This document shows, in pieces, positions 1 to 9,860 of a DNA stretch of 64,000 nucleotides (position 1 is the stretch's first letter; the number at the start of each line of letters is the position of its first letter). The stretch covers positions 59,691,119 through 59,755,118 of the forward strand of contig CM043952.1 in the NCBI GenBank assembly GCA_014529385.2, written 5' to 3'. A model generated the notes under the pieces. That model saw nothing but the letters and a program-made list of their open reading frames with translations, was not told where the DNA came from and made no database searches. Both the position numbers and the translations under genes were made by a program. Source of the DNA: Adiantum capillus-veneris. Its lineage: Eukaryota > Streptophyta > Polypodiopsida > Polypodiales > Pteridaceae.

Positions 1-2
1 AA

Positions 3-668
3 ACTACTGTTGGCTGCCTCATTTATGTATGCAACACGAGGCCGGATATTCAGTTTGCAGTCTCACAGGTCAGCAGATTTATGCATAGCCCAGGGTCTAA
101 GCATTGGCAGGCTGTCAAGAGGATTTTCCGCTACCTTAGTGGCACTTTACATCTTGGCTTGTTTTATCCCAAGGGGGGATCATTTCCGCCAGACTTACAT
201 GCTTTTTCGGACTCAGATTGGGTTGGTTGTTTTGACACGCGAGTGTCCACAAGTGGTTTTTGTTTCATGCTTGGCAGTTTATGTATATCATGGTTGAGCA
301 AGAAGCAACCTACTGTGGCCACTTCGAGTTGTGAGGCTGAGTACAGGGCAGTCTTCACAGCTACGGTTGAGTGTGTATGGCTCAGATGCCTTATGGCTGA
401 TTTGGGTGTTGGACAGGACACTGCCAACACTATCTACACTGACAGTGAGAGCGCATTGGCAGTTGCGAGGAACCCAGTTTTTCATGCTCGCACAAAGCAC
501 ATTGAGGTGCATTACCACTATGTCAGGGAGAGGCTCTCAGCAGGAGAGATCAGCTTGGCTTATGTGCCAACACAGGACAACCTTGCAGATCTTTTCACAA
601 AGGCATTGTCTCGTGAGAAGCTTGAAGCTTTCCGCAAATCTTTGGGTTTACTCCCCTTTGTGGACTGA
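3..668 (+). CDS. copia pol C-terminus: end of RT connection and RNase H domain (5' partial)
   Basis: The frame is open from the window edge to the TGA at 666-668, about 221 residues. It starts in the connection region (VSQVSRFMHSPG, about residues 20-31) and runs through a complete copia-type RNase H. The acidic catalytic positions are all present: SDSDW near residue 70, CEAEYRA near 110, and YTDSESAL near 140. The usual copia tail follows (TKHIEVHYHYVRE, then NLADLFTKAL and a short C-terminal end). RNase H removes the RNA strand during reverse transcription inside the virus-like particle. The frame has no stops or shifts, so this is the best preserved copia coding segment here; the two relatives at 49.9-59.3 kb are badly broken. 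Whether the missing upstream part is intact cannot be seen. Confidence 0.9.
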   Translation, partial: TTVGCLIYVCNTRPDIQFAVSQVSRFMHSPGSKHWQAVKRIFRYLSGTLHLGLFYPKGGSFPPDLHAFSDSDWVGCFDTRVSTSGFCFMLGSLCISWLSKKQPTVATSSCEAEYRAVFTATVECVWLRCLMADLGVGQDTANTIYTDSESALAVARNPVFHARTKHIEVHYHYVRERLSAGEISLAYVPTQDNLADLFTKALSREKLEAFRKSLGLLPFVD

Positions 669-733
669 TCATGTCCTCAGGGCATGGCACTTCCCTTTAC
701 TCATGTGCCAGCTCTCGTTCACCGCATCACTCC

Positions 734-743
734 AGGGGGGATT
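734..743 (+). promoter_or_regulatory. polypurine tract of the copia element
   Basis: AGGGGGGATT lies directly before the LTR start TGTTACC. A G-rich tract also abuts TGTTACC at 53913 in the related plus-strand copia. This is the expected primer for plus-strand DNA synthesis. Confidence 0.7.
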
Positions 744-970
744 TGTTACCATATACATGTGGTAGTGATGTGTGTGAACACACTAGGACCGCCGGGGCAT
801 TTTTTCCCTCTTTAGGAGGTTTTTTCCCCCGTGCATTGTATATACGCCCATCACTCTAGGGCTATCTATCTTTCCATTGCACACTAAGTTATACACTCTC
901 TATTGTGTGCCTTGAGCTTCCTTCGTCTTCTCCAAGCTATGTGTGCTTCTTTGCAACCCTAATTCCAACA
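744..970 (+). repeat. 3' LTR of the copia element (227 bp)
   Basis: Starts TGTTACCATATACATG and ends CCCTAATTCCAACA, so it has TG...CA termini. The reverse-strand LTR at 59060-59287 has the same ends and nearly the same length (228 bp). A TATA-like GTATATACG lies at about 837-845, which could be its promoter. Confidence 0.85.
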
Positions 971-3900
971 CTTCAATCAAGTTTAATGGCGTGATCTTCG
1001 GTGCATTTGCATTATTTGGACATTGGTCAATCAAATGATCTATGCCACATCGATTAACACATGAGTATTGGCATTGTAGACGTGCTCGCTTGATTGGTTT
1101 GCATTAGTGTGGAATTCTTTTGTAGCCTAATAGGACACTCGGCTACACGATGTGGACCTCCACACTCATAGCATTGAAGAGGTGGTCTCTTAGCAGTGTA
1201 ATTGATATTTTGGCCTCTTGCTGCAAGAGCAGCTACTTGATATACAGGTTTGACTTGTCCCCAATAGGCCTCCATGTAGTATTGTGGACTTTCTTCAAGC
1301 ACATCCATCCCATAGGCGATGTTAGGATCTATATCTTCCTCACAGCCTTCCAAACAAGAAATAGATGACTCACAACCCACTTGATTCACAAAAGTGATTC
1401 TCGGATGTGGTGGTTGCAGTCCTAGCACTGGAGGTGGTAAGGGTGTTTTTTGAACAACATTTTGGGCCTAGGGACCATGTGTTGTGCTGTTTGTTCAAGA
1501 GGTGGGGCCAACATCAATGCAGGTACTCGAGGTGTGTCTGTCCATGCTAAGGTTGGTCTATTGGCCATCGCGCGCTTAAATACTATGCAATCCTTAGCTT
1601 GATGACCATACCTCCCACCACAGGCATTGCAGTTCCCATTGAATTTTACTCTAAAAGTAGGGCATTCACTGGTACTATGCGGTCCATAGCATACTGAGCA
1701 CCATTGTTGATCCCTTCTTGGATACATATGATTGTTTTGCGGAGCACAATTGTCTCTAAGACTCTCTTGAATAGCCTTGGTGAGATCTGCTAAAGTCATC
1801 TCAGATATCTTTGGCTCCTTAGCAATAGGCTTTAGGGTCATTGGTTGATGCCCTGATGCTTGCCAGCTAATAGATTTAGTCTCAACAGACACTCTTTCTC
1901 CTTGAATCATTAAATTATCCTCCAATTGGATTGCATTGGTGGTGACTGCTTCCCAAGTGGTGATACCTCTATGACTAGGCCATTGTAGATATCCTCATGT
2001 CGTAACCCCCTTATGAATCTATCAAGAAATTGGTTATTGTTGAAGCGCTCATTTGGATTACATTGAGAATTCAAATGCTTCAAGCAACTAATAAAGTCTC
2101 TCACTGACTCTCCTTCCTCTCGTTGGGCTTTCTGGAGCTGAGAGGCTACACCCCAAAGTACTCCCTCTCGTATGTATTCTTTTAAGAACAGTCTCCTAAG
2201 AGTAGGGTAAATTGTTTTTTCTTCCACCCTTAGGGTTCTATACCAATCCCCAGCGTTTCCACTTAAGGTTAGGCTTAAAGCATTGCTCTTATGTAGGTCA
2301 TTGTGTTCTCCTAGAGAATCGCATATTTGTTCAAACACTTCGATATGCTTTCTCACATCCCCGTCTCCACTAATTTTTTGTGTGAGCTTGGCTATTTGTA
2401 CCGCCTTACTTCTAGGCTCTCTATCAGACGTGTTACGCATATTCTCAGCAATAGATCGACCAATAGCTTGAGCAAATGTTGCCAAGTCACCTAAGTGAGC
2501 AGGCACCATGGGTGGAGGTGCTCCAGAGACTACATGTGGAGTAGGTATTGGCATTGGGCTTGGCGCATAGGAAGCCCTTGGGTTCCACGTTGGGTACGAT
2601 GTTGTGCCATGTGGTGGTCCATAGTTCATATGGGTGGCCCTAGGCATAGCAGACGTCGGATGTGACATGCTAATGCTAGCCGGTATAGTCCCATGAAAAT
2701 AAGAACTTGTGTATTGTGGTTGTGGAGCATAGGTAGCTGAAAAAATGGGAGGGGTAGGGATTACATGAGTGTGATGACCCATAGGTGCATACGATTGGTA
2801 CACACTTGTAGGTACTGTTGCAGGCATTGAGCTACCATGTAGTGGTGCTTTACTAACAAATGAGGTCCATGGCGTGTTTCTCGGCATGCCCATCATTGGG
2901 GTAGGCATGGTAGCCGTGGTGTCATCAAGGGAAAGATGAGCTAGACTTGGAAAGGTGAAGCTATCACTTGTGGGCTCAGATTGCACTGAGACCACTGGAG
3001 AAACAACATATGGGGGATCCATCGGACTTACCGAGGGAGTCTCCATTTGCGGTAAGGTCGGTTGTTTAGCCTTCCCTGTATCCAAGAATCTCATGAGACC
3101 CGTTGAAGGCATGTTGATCCCTTTGTTCTGTCTCTCTAACTCAATGACCCTATGGATGACCTCACAAACTCTTTGTTGTTGATCCTCTACACTAGTAGCA
3201 CCCATTGTGGATTGTAGGACATCTATCCAACCCACATGATAGGTGCGACCTGTGTAAAGGTCAGTCAGAGTCTCTGTTTGTAATTCGTACTCCTAGTTCT
3301 CATTTAAGAACACTCCATCTAGGATTGAGGTGCTAGGGGTGTCCCTTGAGCTAGATGCAATGTTGCTTTCTAGAGGTTGCCCTTTAGCAGTTGCTAAGTC
3401 AGGAGCACTTGATTGCTCTCTTAGCAAGGATATTGACAGAGGGGCTTTCGCTTTTAGCTCTCTTCATTGCTCTGCCTTACGTAAGCTCTCGACTTCCTTT
3501 TCCCTCGCTGCAAGGATATATCGCTCAACCTCTCGCACTTCGGCAAGGCTTCTACCATCGGGTAATATGACCTCGGAGGAAAATAACTCTGAAGTGTCAG
3601 GAGGTGCAGTGAATGAAGTATTCACATGCACATTCTCTAACGGTATAGGGTCTACGTTTGTCACGAATGGAGAATTTACTTCCCCACCCCCCTCATTTGC
3701 ATCATTAGCTCCATGTTCGGAGCGAGTGGCTCTACTAAAGGTTTCCTTGAGGCAGCTAAGTACGCTCGATCCGGACCGTGGGCCCATGGCATGCATGTCT
3801 TGGCTTGAGCTATCGAGATTAGGCATTGGGAAACCCTCCATGACATCGTAGTCAGAGGAAGAGTCACTAGCCGCTATGTTCGGGTCTTAGTTTGTACTGC

Positions 3901-4016
3901 CTTGGGTCCCCGCTGAGGGCCCGGAACCTAAAGTAGGTGGGTATTGGGAACTCGTGTAAGTCGAAATTCTCTCTAGTTTCTCCGTCTCTAGCACACGACC
4001 AGAGCGCAGATGCACG
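971..4016 (-). pseudogene. gag of gypsy-like element G1, with stops and frameshifts
   Basis: Collinear with the G2 gag at 61362-64000. The start codon of G2 aligns to GTG here (near 4016). Order: an acidic N-terminal part (GGGEVNSPF), a helical charged insert absent from G2, a Pro/Met-rich linker (3235-2500), a retrotransposon gag core (WYRTLRVEEKTIYPTLRRL, near 2240) and a run of zinc-knuckle-like motifs. The knuckles are CSVCYGPHSTSEC, CNACGGRYGHQAKDC (one extra Gly compared with G2), CYECGGPHRVAEC and CVNRCGIDHLIDQC. The last lies in a shifted frame at about 1050-1010, just before the copia insertion. Breaks: a stop near 3461, a TAG for the Trp of G2 near 3290, and frameshifts near 1920, 1425 and 1055. 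Gag would form the particle and bind the RNA; this copy cannot make a full one. Confidence 0.85.
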
Positions 4017-4316
4017 TGCCTTTGGCACCCTTTAAGCGTTGGCGATTAACCTCGAAAGTTAACCGCTTACCTGTTTTAAGTGCCCGTTTTCACTCATGTT
4101 TTTTACGTTTTTATTATTTTTTTAAATTTTTGTAATATTTGATTTTTTTTCATTAAAGTGTGTAATAGCTCGAAATGAGCGTATCACTTAAAGGGTCGTT
4201 GTGTGCTTTACATCACAATTTTCGGGCATCTGAAGTTCCATTGGTCCTCAAAAAATCGATTTTTAGCTACGTGTGAAGCTACAATTCGTTTTTTTTTTTT
4301 TTAAAGGCGACTAAGG

Positions 4317-4363
4317 CTTATGCTTGAGCGTGAGCTTGCGCTTGGGTCTGGGCTTGGGTATGG
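4317..4363. repeat. degenerate hexanucleotide repeat in G1 leader
   Basis: Imperfect units of GCTTGG/GCTTGC type. On the element's strand they read like CCCAAG units. The G2 leader has the same kind of run at 60942-60981, so this repeat is an old feature of the family. Confidence 0.6.
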
Positions 4364-4587
4364 GAGATATTCCCGATCCCGGTCCTACCTTTTTAAAAAA
4401 ATTTATTATTTTTTTAAAATTTTTTATTTTTTATTTTTTATTTTTTATTTTATAAGGATAAGGTCGCCGCGGCCTGCGCGAGAGCACACACACACTCTAT
4501 CTACCTACTTCTAACTAATACACCTATTGTTACACACTAACACACTCTATTAGCTCTCTTAGATCTACTTCCTACTTACTGTACACA

Positions 4588-4731
4588 GAAAACTAACTAC
4601 CTTAATACACAGAGAATAAACACAGTACCTTTGAAAACTCCATTAACTTTGAAAACTCCATTAACAAAGAAAACTAACAACCTTAATACACACAGAATAA
4701 ACACAGTACTTTTGAAAACTCCATTAACAAA
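4588..4731. repeat. tandem repeat in G1 leader
   Basis: Two successive blocks share AAAACTAAC, CCTTAATACACA, GAATAAACACAGTAC and GAAAACTCCATTAAC in the same order. The first block also repeats its last ~20 bases. No related repeat is seen at this place in G2. Confidence 0.65.
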
Positions 4732-4856
4732 AAAAAAACACAGCATAACACCAAATCCCTCTTCTCAACACACACACACTCCTTCCCTACCTTTCCTACA
4801 ATAGAAATTGCACCACGAAGAAGCACAGAGTGCTACTCGAGCTTAATGCACGGCAT

Positions 4857-4874
4857 TCCCCGGCAACGGCGCCA
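4857..4874 (-). other. primer binding site of G1 (tRNA-Asp)
   Basis: The minus strand reads TGGCGCCGTTGCCGGGGA, a perfect 18-base complement to the 3' end of plant tRNA-Asp including CCA. It lies four bases (TTTT) after the LTR end. It sets where minus-strand DNA synthesis would start. Confidence 0.85.
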
Positions 4875-5089
4875 AAAATGTGCGCTTGTGTCGCACGTGT
4901 CAATGCAAGGAACTTGCCGATACACCGTGTGCGAGCCACAAATGGCTCCAAGCACACAACAAGACTAAACTAGTAAGCTCAAAGAAGGTGATGGTGTGTC
5001 ACTCACCGCTCTATGCTTGCTTCGTGGAGGATTCCACGCCGCTACGCCGTGCTCAACCGCCTCACCGCCGTCGCAATGCTCGATCTCTC

Positions 5090-5091
<2 letters not shown>

Positions 5092-5129
<38 letters not shown>

Positions 5130-5148
5130 CCTCTCCCGCACACACACA
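5092..5148. repeat. (CT)n...(CA)n microsatellite inside the G1 LTR
   Basis: A CT run of about 34 bases, a short CCCT-rich link, then CACACACACA. On the element's strand it reads (TG)n(AG)n, matching 60153-60182 in the G2 LTR. Confidence 0.9.
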
Positions 5149-5238
5149 AGGAGATGAAGAAGAAGAAGATGGAGATGGAGCAAGAGCACTCTTCTATTGC
5201 ACAAATGAGAGAATGAGTGAATTTTAGGTTTAGTTGAC

Positions 5239-5246
5239 TTTTATAT
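5239..5246 (-). promoter_or_regulatory. TATA box of the G1 LTR
   Basis: ATATAAAA on the minus strand, about 220 bp into the LTR. The G2 LTR has TATAAAA at the corresponding place (60056-60062), about 190 bp in. This is the likely start of U3-driven transcription. Confidence 0.6.
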
Positions 5247-5464
5247 GAGCTCGCCCTATTCACACTTGGGCGCCCATGCTTAGCCAACTAATCCCTTGAA
5301 TGTTCCAGTTAGAGTGCGCCTCTCATCGGCGATCACTCTTACCCATTTCCTATTGGATCGACATGCCCGATAGCTGACTCTACCAAATAAATAATACAAT
5401 GTCCTCCATAGGTTACAACGTCCGTCGTAGGTGATAGGGTGTCCGTGAGCCGTGAGGGTTAACA

Positions 5465-6890
5465 TGTACACAACAAGAACATGGTTGTTGAAAGAAGGTG
5501 CCATGCTTGGGACTGTCTTGGTCGATATGTATGCCAAATGTGGTGTGCTTGAGAGAGCACAAAAAGTGCTAGAGCAGTTTCTGTCCAGAATGTCGTCCCT
5601 TAGAATGCACTGGTTGCGGGATGTGCGCAACAAGAGCAAGGCAAGAAAGCTCTAGGTCGTTTTCAGCGGATGCAAAGCAAGTATATCTCTCCAAATTCAG
5701 TCAAGGCATGTGGCTCTACGCAAGTGTTTGAGGAGTTTCATGTCCTAAGTGTGGACTCTTGGAATGCGTTGATCGAATGATTTGCTCCACAAGGGCAAGG
5801 CTAGCAAGCTCTATTCTATTTTTAGCAGATGCGAAGTAAGGGCCTCTCTCCAGATGCAATCATGTATGCATGCATGAAGCCATGTAGCTCTACACAAGCT
5901 TGTATTGGCACAAAAATTCACAATTATATTGTTAGTCAGAGGTTGTTGGATGCAAAGAGAGGGCCTCACAGAACGTGCATGAGGAGCTTCCCATCTCAAT
6001 GTCAGGCAGGGTCTCTCCAGATGCAATCACCTACGCATACGGGACAACAGATGCAATCGCAGGCAAGGTCTCTCTCCCGAATGCCGCCTCTTGGAGTGCA
6101 TTGATTGCGGGATACACGCAACAGGAGCAGGGCCAGAAAGCTCTCGGTTGTTTTCAGCGGATGCAAAGCGGGGGGCTCTCTCCAGATGCAGTCACACACG
6201 CATGCATCTTGAAGGCATGTGGCTGTACGCAAGATGTCGATACAGGCTTCAAAATTCTCTTTAATAGTGGCTGTTGCAAAAAATTGCCGTGCTTGGCAAT
6301 GCCTTGGTCGATATGTATGCCAAATGTGGTGCGGGATGTTGTCTCTTGGAACATTATGACTGTAGGATATGCCCGACATGGGCCGCACCGGAAGCTGTGG
6401 GCAGTTGACATGGGCTTGAAATTAATGCTCATATTGTTAGTCAAGGGTTGTTGCAAGACACTGTCGTGCTTGGCAATGGCTTGGTTAATACGTATGCTAA
6501 ATGTGGTGCACTTCAGATAGCACAAAATGTGTCTGAGGAGCCTCATGTCCGGAATGGCGTCTCTTTGAATACGTTGATTGCGGGATACGCACAACAAGAG
6601 CAGGGACAGAAAGCTCTCGACTCTTTTCAGCGGATGCAAAGCGGGGGCCTCCCTCCAGATGCAATCACACAGATATGGGCTTTAAAATTCGCTCTGTTGT
6701 TGTTAGTTAAGGGCTGTTGCAAAAAAATCTCGTGCTTGGAAATGCCTTGGTCGATATGTATGCTGAATGTGATGCACTTCAGAAAGCACAAAACGTGCTT
6801 GAGGAGCTTCATATCCCTGATGCCATTGCAAGATACGTGCAACAGGAGCACGGACAAAAAGCTCTTGACGATAGACATTCAATCGCGCGA
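5465..6890 (+). pseudogene. PPR (pentatricopeptide repeat) pseudogene, 5' part displaced by G1
   Basis: Successive pieces in different frames read as plant PPR motifs: TVLVDMYAKCGVLERAQKV (from 5512), SWSALIAGYTQQEQGQKAL and QSGGLSPDAVTHACILKACG (about 6090-6225), RDVVSWNIMTVGYARHG (about 6330-6385), NGVSLNTLIAGYAQQEQGQ and QSGGLPPDAITQ (about 6550-6670). About four PLS-type blocks can be followed, with frameshifts and stops between them. Intact members are RNA-binding proteins that act in chloroplasts or mitochondria, often in RNA editing or processing. No DYW or E tail was recognised. The left end is cut exactly at the G1 LTR, so the N-terminal part may lie beyond the window. This copy cannot encode a working protein. 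Confidence 0.8.
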
Positions 6891-7296
6891 TGAGTAAGCA
6901 TTATCATTTTTTTATTTTTTACACTGAGAACGCAGTTAATGAACGCATTGAAAATTGCACGCTGCCGTGGGAATGGCACGTTCCCTCGCATTATAAAAAT
7001 TGGGGAAGATTGTGCAAACTCCCCCATGCAAGGAGACTTGCATTCTCCTTGCATGTTTTCTTTTTTTTTGAAACATAAAAATGGAACAACAAACAATAAC
7101 ATTGACATCTTGTATGATCATGAACATTAAGCTTGACAAAACTCTTAACACTCCTTGTGGTTTTTCGCGAGGTACCCCTTTGAAGCATTACAATCAATAA
7201 CCAATTTCTGTGGAGGTACACCACTAAACCACGACGATCGATATTCCAAACACCTCAAGTAAAAAAATCTAACACTCTCATAAAATCTCTCTCTTT

Positions 7297-7331
<35 letters not shown>

Positions 7332-7659
7332 GTTTCCAATATTTTGTTCAATCTCAATTCGATGAAACATAGCTAACGAAGCACTCTAGTTATATCTTAT
7401 TTGTTATTTTATTTTTCTGCTTGATTAAACAAAAGGCAAGCCATTTTCACTTTTTAATTAACTTGTTCGTTATGCATTGTTTGAAAACGAAGTCAAGGAA
7501 GACAATGAATAACATCACACCAAAGGTCTCTACCAAGAAAGGCCTTCGAACTATCAAGAAAAGTCCTTCAAACTATCAAGAAAGCAAAAGTAAAGTGTAA
7601 CCCGATGTTTAAGTCCAAAAAAGAAACATCACACCAAGGTCCTAAAGGAAAAGCTACAT
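6891..7659. other. no gene recognised
   Basis: About 770 bp between the PPR relic and the LINE target duplication. It holds a (CT)n(CA)n microsatellite at 7286-7330 and short repeats of CAAACTATCAAGAAA near 7535-7585. No supported coding sequence. Confidence 0.5.
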
Positions 7660-7679
7660 AAGAACACAAAGTCAAAAGA
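7660..7679. repeat. left target-site duplication of LINE A
   Basis: AAGAACACAAAGTCAAAAGA, identical to 13717-13736. The pair flanks the LINE at both ends. Confidence 0.9.
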
Positions 7680-7943
7680 AGTCTTGAGCATGGAGTCCTG
7701 AAGATTTTAGGTATAATGAGGATGCACCACAGCGGTTCTCAGTTTGCTAAGGGTTATGAGTTTGCTGAGGTCACGCAAGGTTGTTGAGTTCGCTAAGGTC
7801 GCCCAAAGGCTTCAGAAGTAGGATGTGCACGCCCGGTGAGCTGTGAGTGCTCTCGTTGTTGTAGGGCAATACGTCCCCGCCTCCCCTCTTGCCCAGTTGT
7901 ACACACTGTTGCCTGCATACGCCGAGCCCCCCTCCATTTGCTG

Positions 7944-8065
7944 TGCGATTATTAACACTTGGCATTAATAATCGATTTTGGGATTGCCTGCTGTGGCAAG
8001 TAGATGCGATTATTAACACTTGGCGATAATAATCACTTTTGGGATTGCCTACATCGCGAGTATTA
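7944..8065. repeat. 61-bp tandem repeat in LINE A 5' UTR
   Basis: Two units (7944-8004 and 8005-8065) share TGCGATTATTAACACTTGGC and TTTTGGGATTGCCT. Further GATTATTA/GATTATCA motifs follow at 8245-8310. Such 5' UTR repeats could be promoter units of the LINE; that is inference. Confidence 0.75.
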
Positions 8066-8363
8066 GCCCTAATAATCACAGTTTGAACCTACCTAATAAG
8101 CACATGTGCATGTGGAGAATTAGCGAGTTCTATCTCCTCGATTAAGTTCTCCCTTTTGTGCGAGACCGTGAGCTGAGCATCACACGCGGTGCGTTAAGCA
8201 GCAAGGCAGTGCATCTCCCCCCCCCCCCCAAACTGCAGCACGAGATTATTATCTTTGGTGATTATCATCAGAGATTATCATCTTTTTGTTAAGGCGATTA
8301 TTAACCCTTTTGTAACTTGGTGTCGGTGAGGCCTGTCACCGCACCATAACGAGCTCCCGCACC

Positions 8364-9860
8364 ATGGCGAACTCCTCTAAGTCGTCCTACGCCGACGCAG
8401 TGTCAGGCAAAGAGCAGCCCGACGCTCTAAAGGCTATCGAGCTGGCCGACGACCTTGCGAAACCGGGCGTCGATGATAGCGGTCAAAGCTCCCTTACTAA
8501 TCTGAGTAAGGAGGAACTGAAACAAGGAAAGACGCAGGGAGAAAGAGACCTAGCAAAAATCCTTTGTGCACTGTCATTGAACAAAAGGTGGCGCGAAGAT
8601 TCGGCGATGCAGGAGGATGTTGCTGAAGTGGCCAAAGGGGACAGAGCTTTTCAAGCACTTAAAAATGCACTCCCGCAGTGTGTCGAGGTGGAAGATGCCA
8701 TTACGGTGGTTGTTCCCCCTCCCATAGTGAAAAAACAACTTGCGGAGGTTGCAAATTCCACTCTGGTCTTCGGGTTTATGGGGAGAGTTCCCAATAGAAT
8801 TGAGCTCTGTAATTGGCTTTGCAGTCCACTGGTTTTGAATCATCACGGCTCGGTAATATTCACCCAATATATAGCAAAAAGATTCGTGTCAGTTCAGTTC
8901 AACGACAGTGCAATGGTTGAGAAGGTTTTGGTGAAAAGCCCGTTGTTCTTCAGTCGCACGCCGGTGTGCGTGCTCCCTTGGGACCCTCTGCTTAAATCTA
9001 ACGAGGCATTTAAGGATCTCTTCCCAGTATGGGTGGAGTTTGTCAACCTCCCAGTATGGATTAGGAAAACTTGAAGGACCTTGCCGCTTCGCTTGGTGAT
9101 CCATTGTTTGTCCCATCTGCCAGAGCCTCGGGTGTAGCAACAAACAAGGTCTATATCTAGTGGGATCTGAGGAAGCCACAGCCAAAGAACTTGGTGGTGA
9201 ATGTTGGGGCAGGGCTAAAGATCATTCCTCTTAATTTTAACACCTTCTTCGGGGCCTGCTTCAAATGCAACAAATTCGGGCATTATGCGAGGGCATGTCC
9301 CGCTGAGGTGTTAAAGCCTACAGATGAGAGAAGCGAATTACAGGCTACCCCACAGGGTGGCACGAAACAGTAGATCCAAAAAGAAGCCTACTAAAGATCT
9401 TGGCAAGGCACAGGGTGGGAAAAATAAAGTCAACTCAATAAAGATGTGGAGATCATGGCAACCGGGTAAGGGCAAGACCACCCAAAGCTACCTCTTTTAA
9501 TCCATCGCTCAGCAAAGAACGGCCACCCCAGTAATGCAGAAGATCGTGATGTCTCCAACTATTAGGTCAAAAGATGAGGGCTGGCAACAAGTATCTCATA
9601 TTTCATGTAAACGGTTCAAAGCAAAGGCTAGGGCCTTGGGACAAATCATAGGTCTCCCGCCGGATTTCCCAAAGCCTCCTATCCTATATGACAATATATT
9701 TAAAGTTTTGGGGAAGACAAATCAAGAGGACCTTTTCACTTCCAAGCTGTATACCATGCAGGTTCCACCAGATAAGGAGCCAATGGGAGAGGACAACCTG
9801 AATGGGAACTCTAGTGGAGAGTTCCTAGAGGCAGAAGAATTTGTCCCCCTTTCCCAATGA
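8364..9860 (+). pseudogene. LINE A ORF1 (gag-like, CCHC knuckle), broken
   Basis: The ATG at 8364 lies in CACCATGGC, and the frame stays open to a TGA at 9074 (236 aa). The sequence then continues one frame over (DLAASLGDPLFVPSARASG) with a stop near 9159. It resumes at about 9191 with the zinc knuckle CFKCNKFGHYARAC (9257-9298), and a final piece runs 9534-9860. The first part has the DUF4283-like pattern common in plant L1 ORF1 (HGSVIFTQYIAKRFVSVQF, then PVWVEFVNLPVWIRK). The product would coat the LINE RNA. The last codon overlaps the start of ORF2 in ATGA at 9857-9860. Confidence 0.8.

Larger units (their letters stand above)
1..970 (+). mobile_element. Ty1/copia element, 3' portion (RNase H + 3' LTR)
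   Basis: The window opens inside the pol gene of a copia LTR retrotransposon. Seen in order: an open RNase H frame, a short 3' untranslated stretch, a purine-rich tract, and an LTR that begins TGTTACC and ends TTCCAACA. The LTR matches the one at 59060-59287 on the opposite strand, which independently fixes both ends. The DNA just right of the LTR reads as gag of the gypsy-like element at 971-5464, so this copy inserted into that element. The other LTR and the partner target duplication lie outside the window. Confidence 0.9.
4017..4856 (-). other. untranslated leader of G1 between PBS and gag
   Basis: About 840 bp with no supported gene. It is AT-rich and holds two kinds of tandem repeat: a ~82-bp-spaced AC-rich repeat (4588-4731) and a hexanucleotide run (4317-4363). 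The G2 leader occupies the same position but has largely different repeats. Confidence 0.6.
971..5464 (-). mobile_element. Ty3/gypsy-like LTR element G1 (5' LTR, PBS, leader, gag), cut by copia
   Basis: Reading the minus strand from 5464 down: a 586-bp LTR, a four-base spacer, an 18-base primer binding site complementary to the 3' end of tRNA-Asp, a ~840-bp leader, and a broken gag reading to 971, where the copia LTR interrupts it. The same order and clearly related sequence occur in the sister element G2 at 59866-64000. The pol part must lie left of the window beyond the copia insertion, if it exists. The tRNA-Asp PBS is known from plant Ty3/gypsy lineages such as Athila; the lineage call is tentative because no pol is visible. 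The flank right of 5464 is PPR sequence, so G1 inserted into a PPR gene or pseudogene. Confidence 0.85.
4879..5464 (-). repeat. 5' LTR of G1 (586 bp)
   Basis: On the minus strand it starts TGTTAACCCTCACGGC and ends GCGCACA. The G2 LTR (59866-60433) has the same termini and is alignable through most of its length. It contains a TATA box (5239-5246) and, downstream of it, a (TG)n(AG)n microsatellite (5092-5148) at the same place as in G2. Confidence 0.85.

Noticed and set aside
7944-8065. CRISPR-like direct repeats
   Set aside because: Only two units, no spacers, and the locus is a plant LINE 5' UTR.
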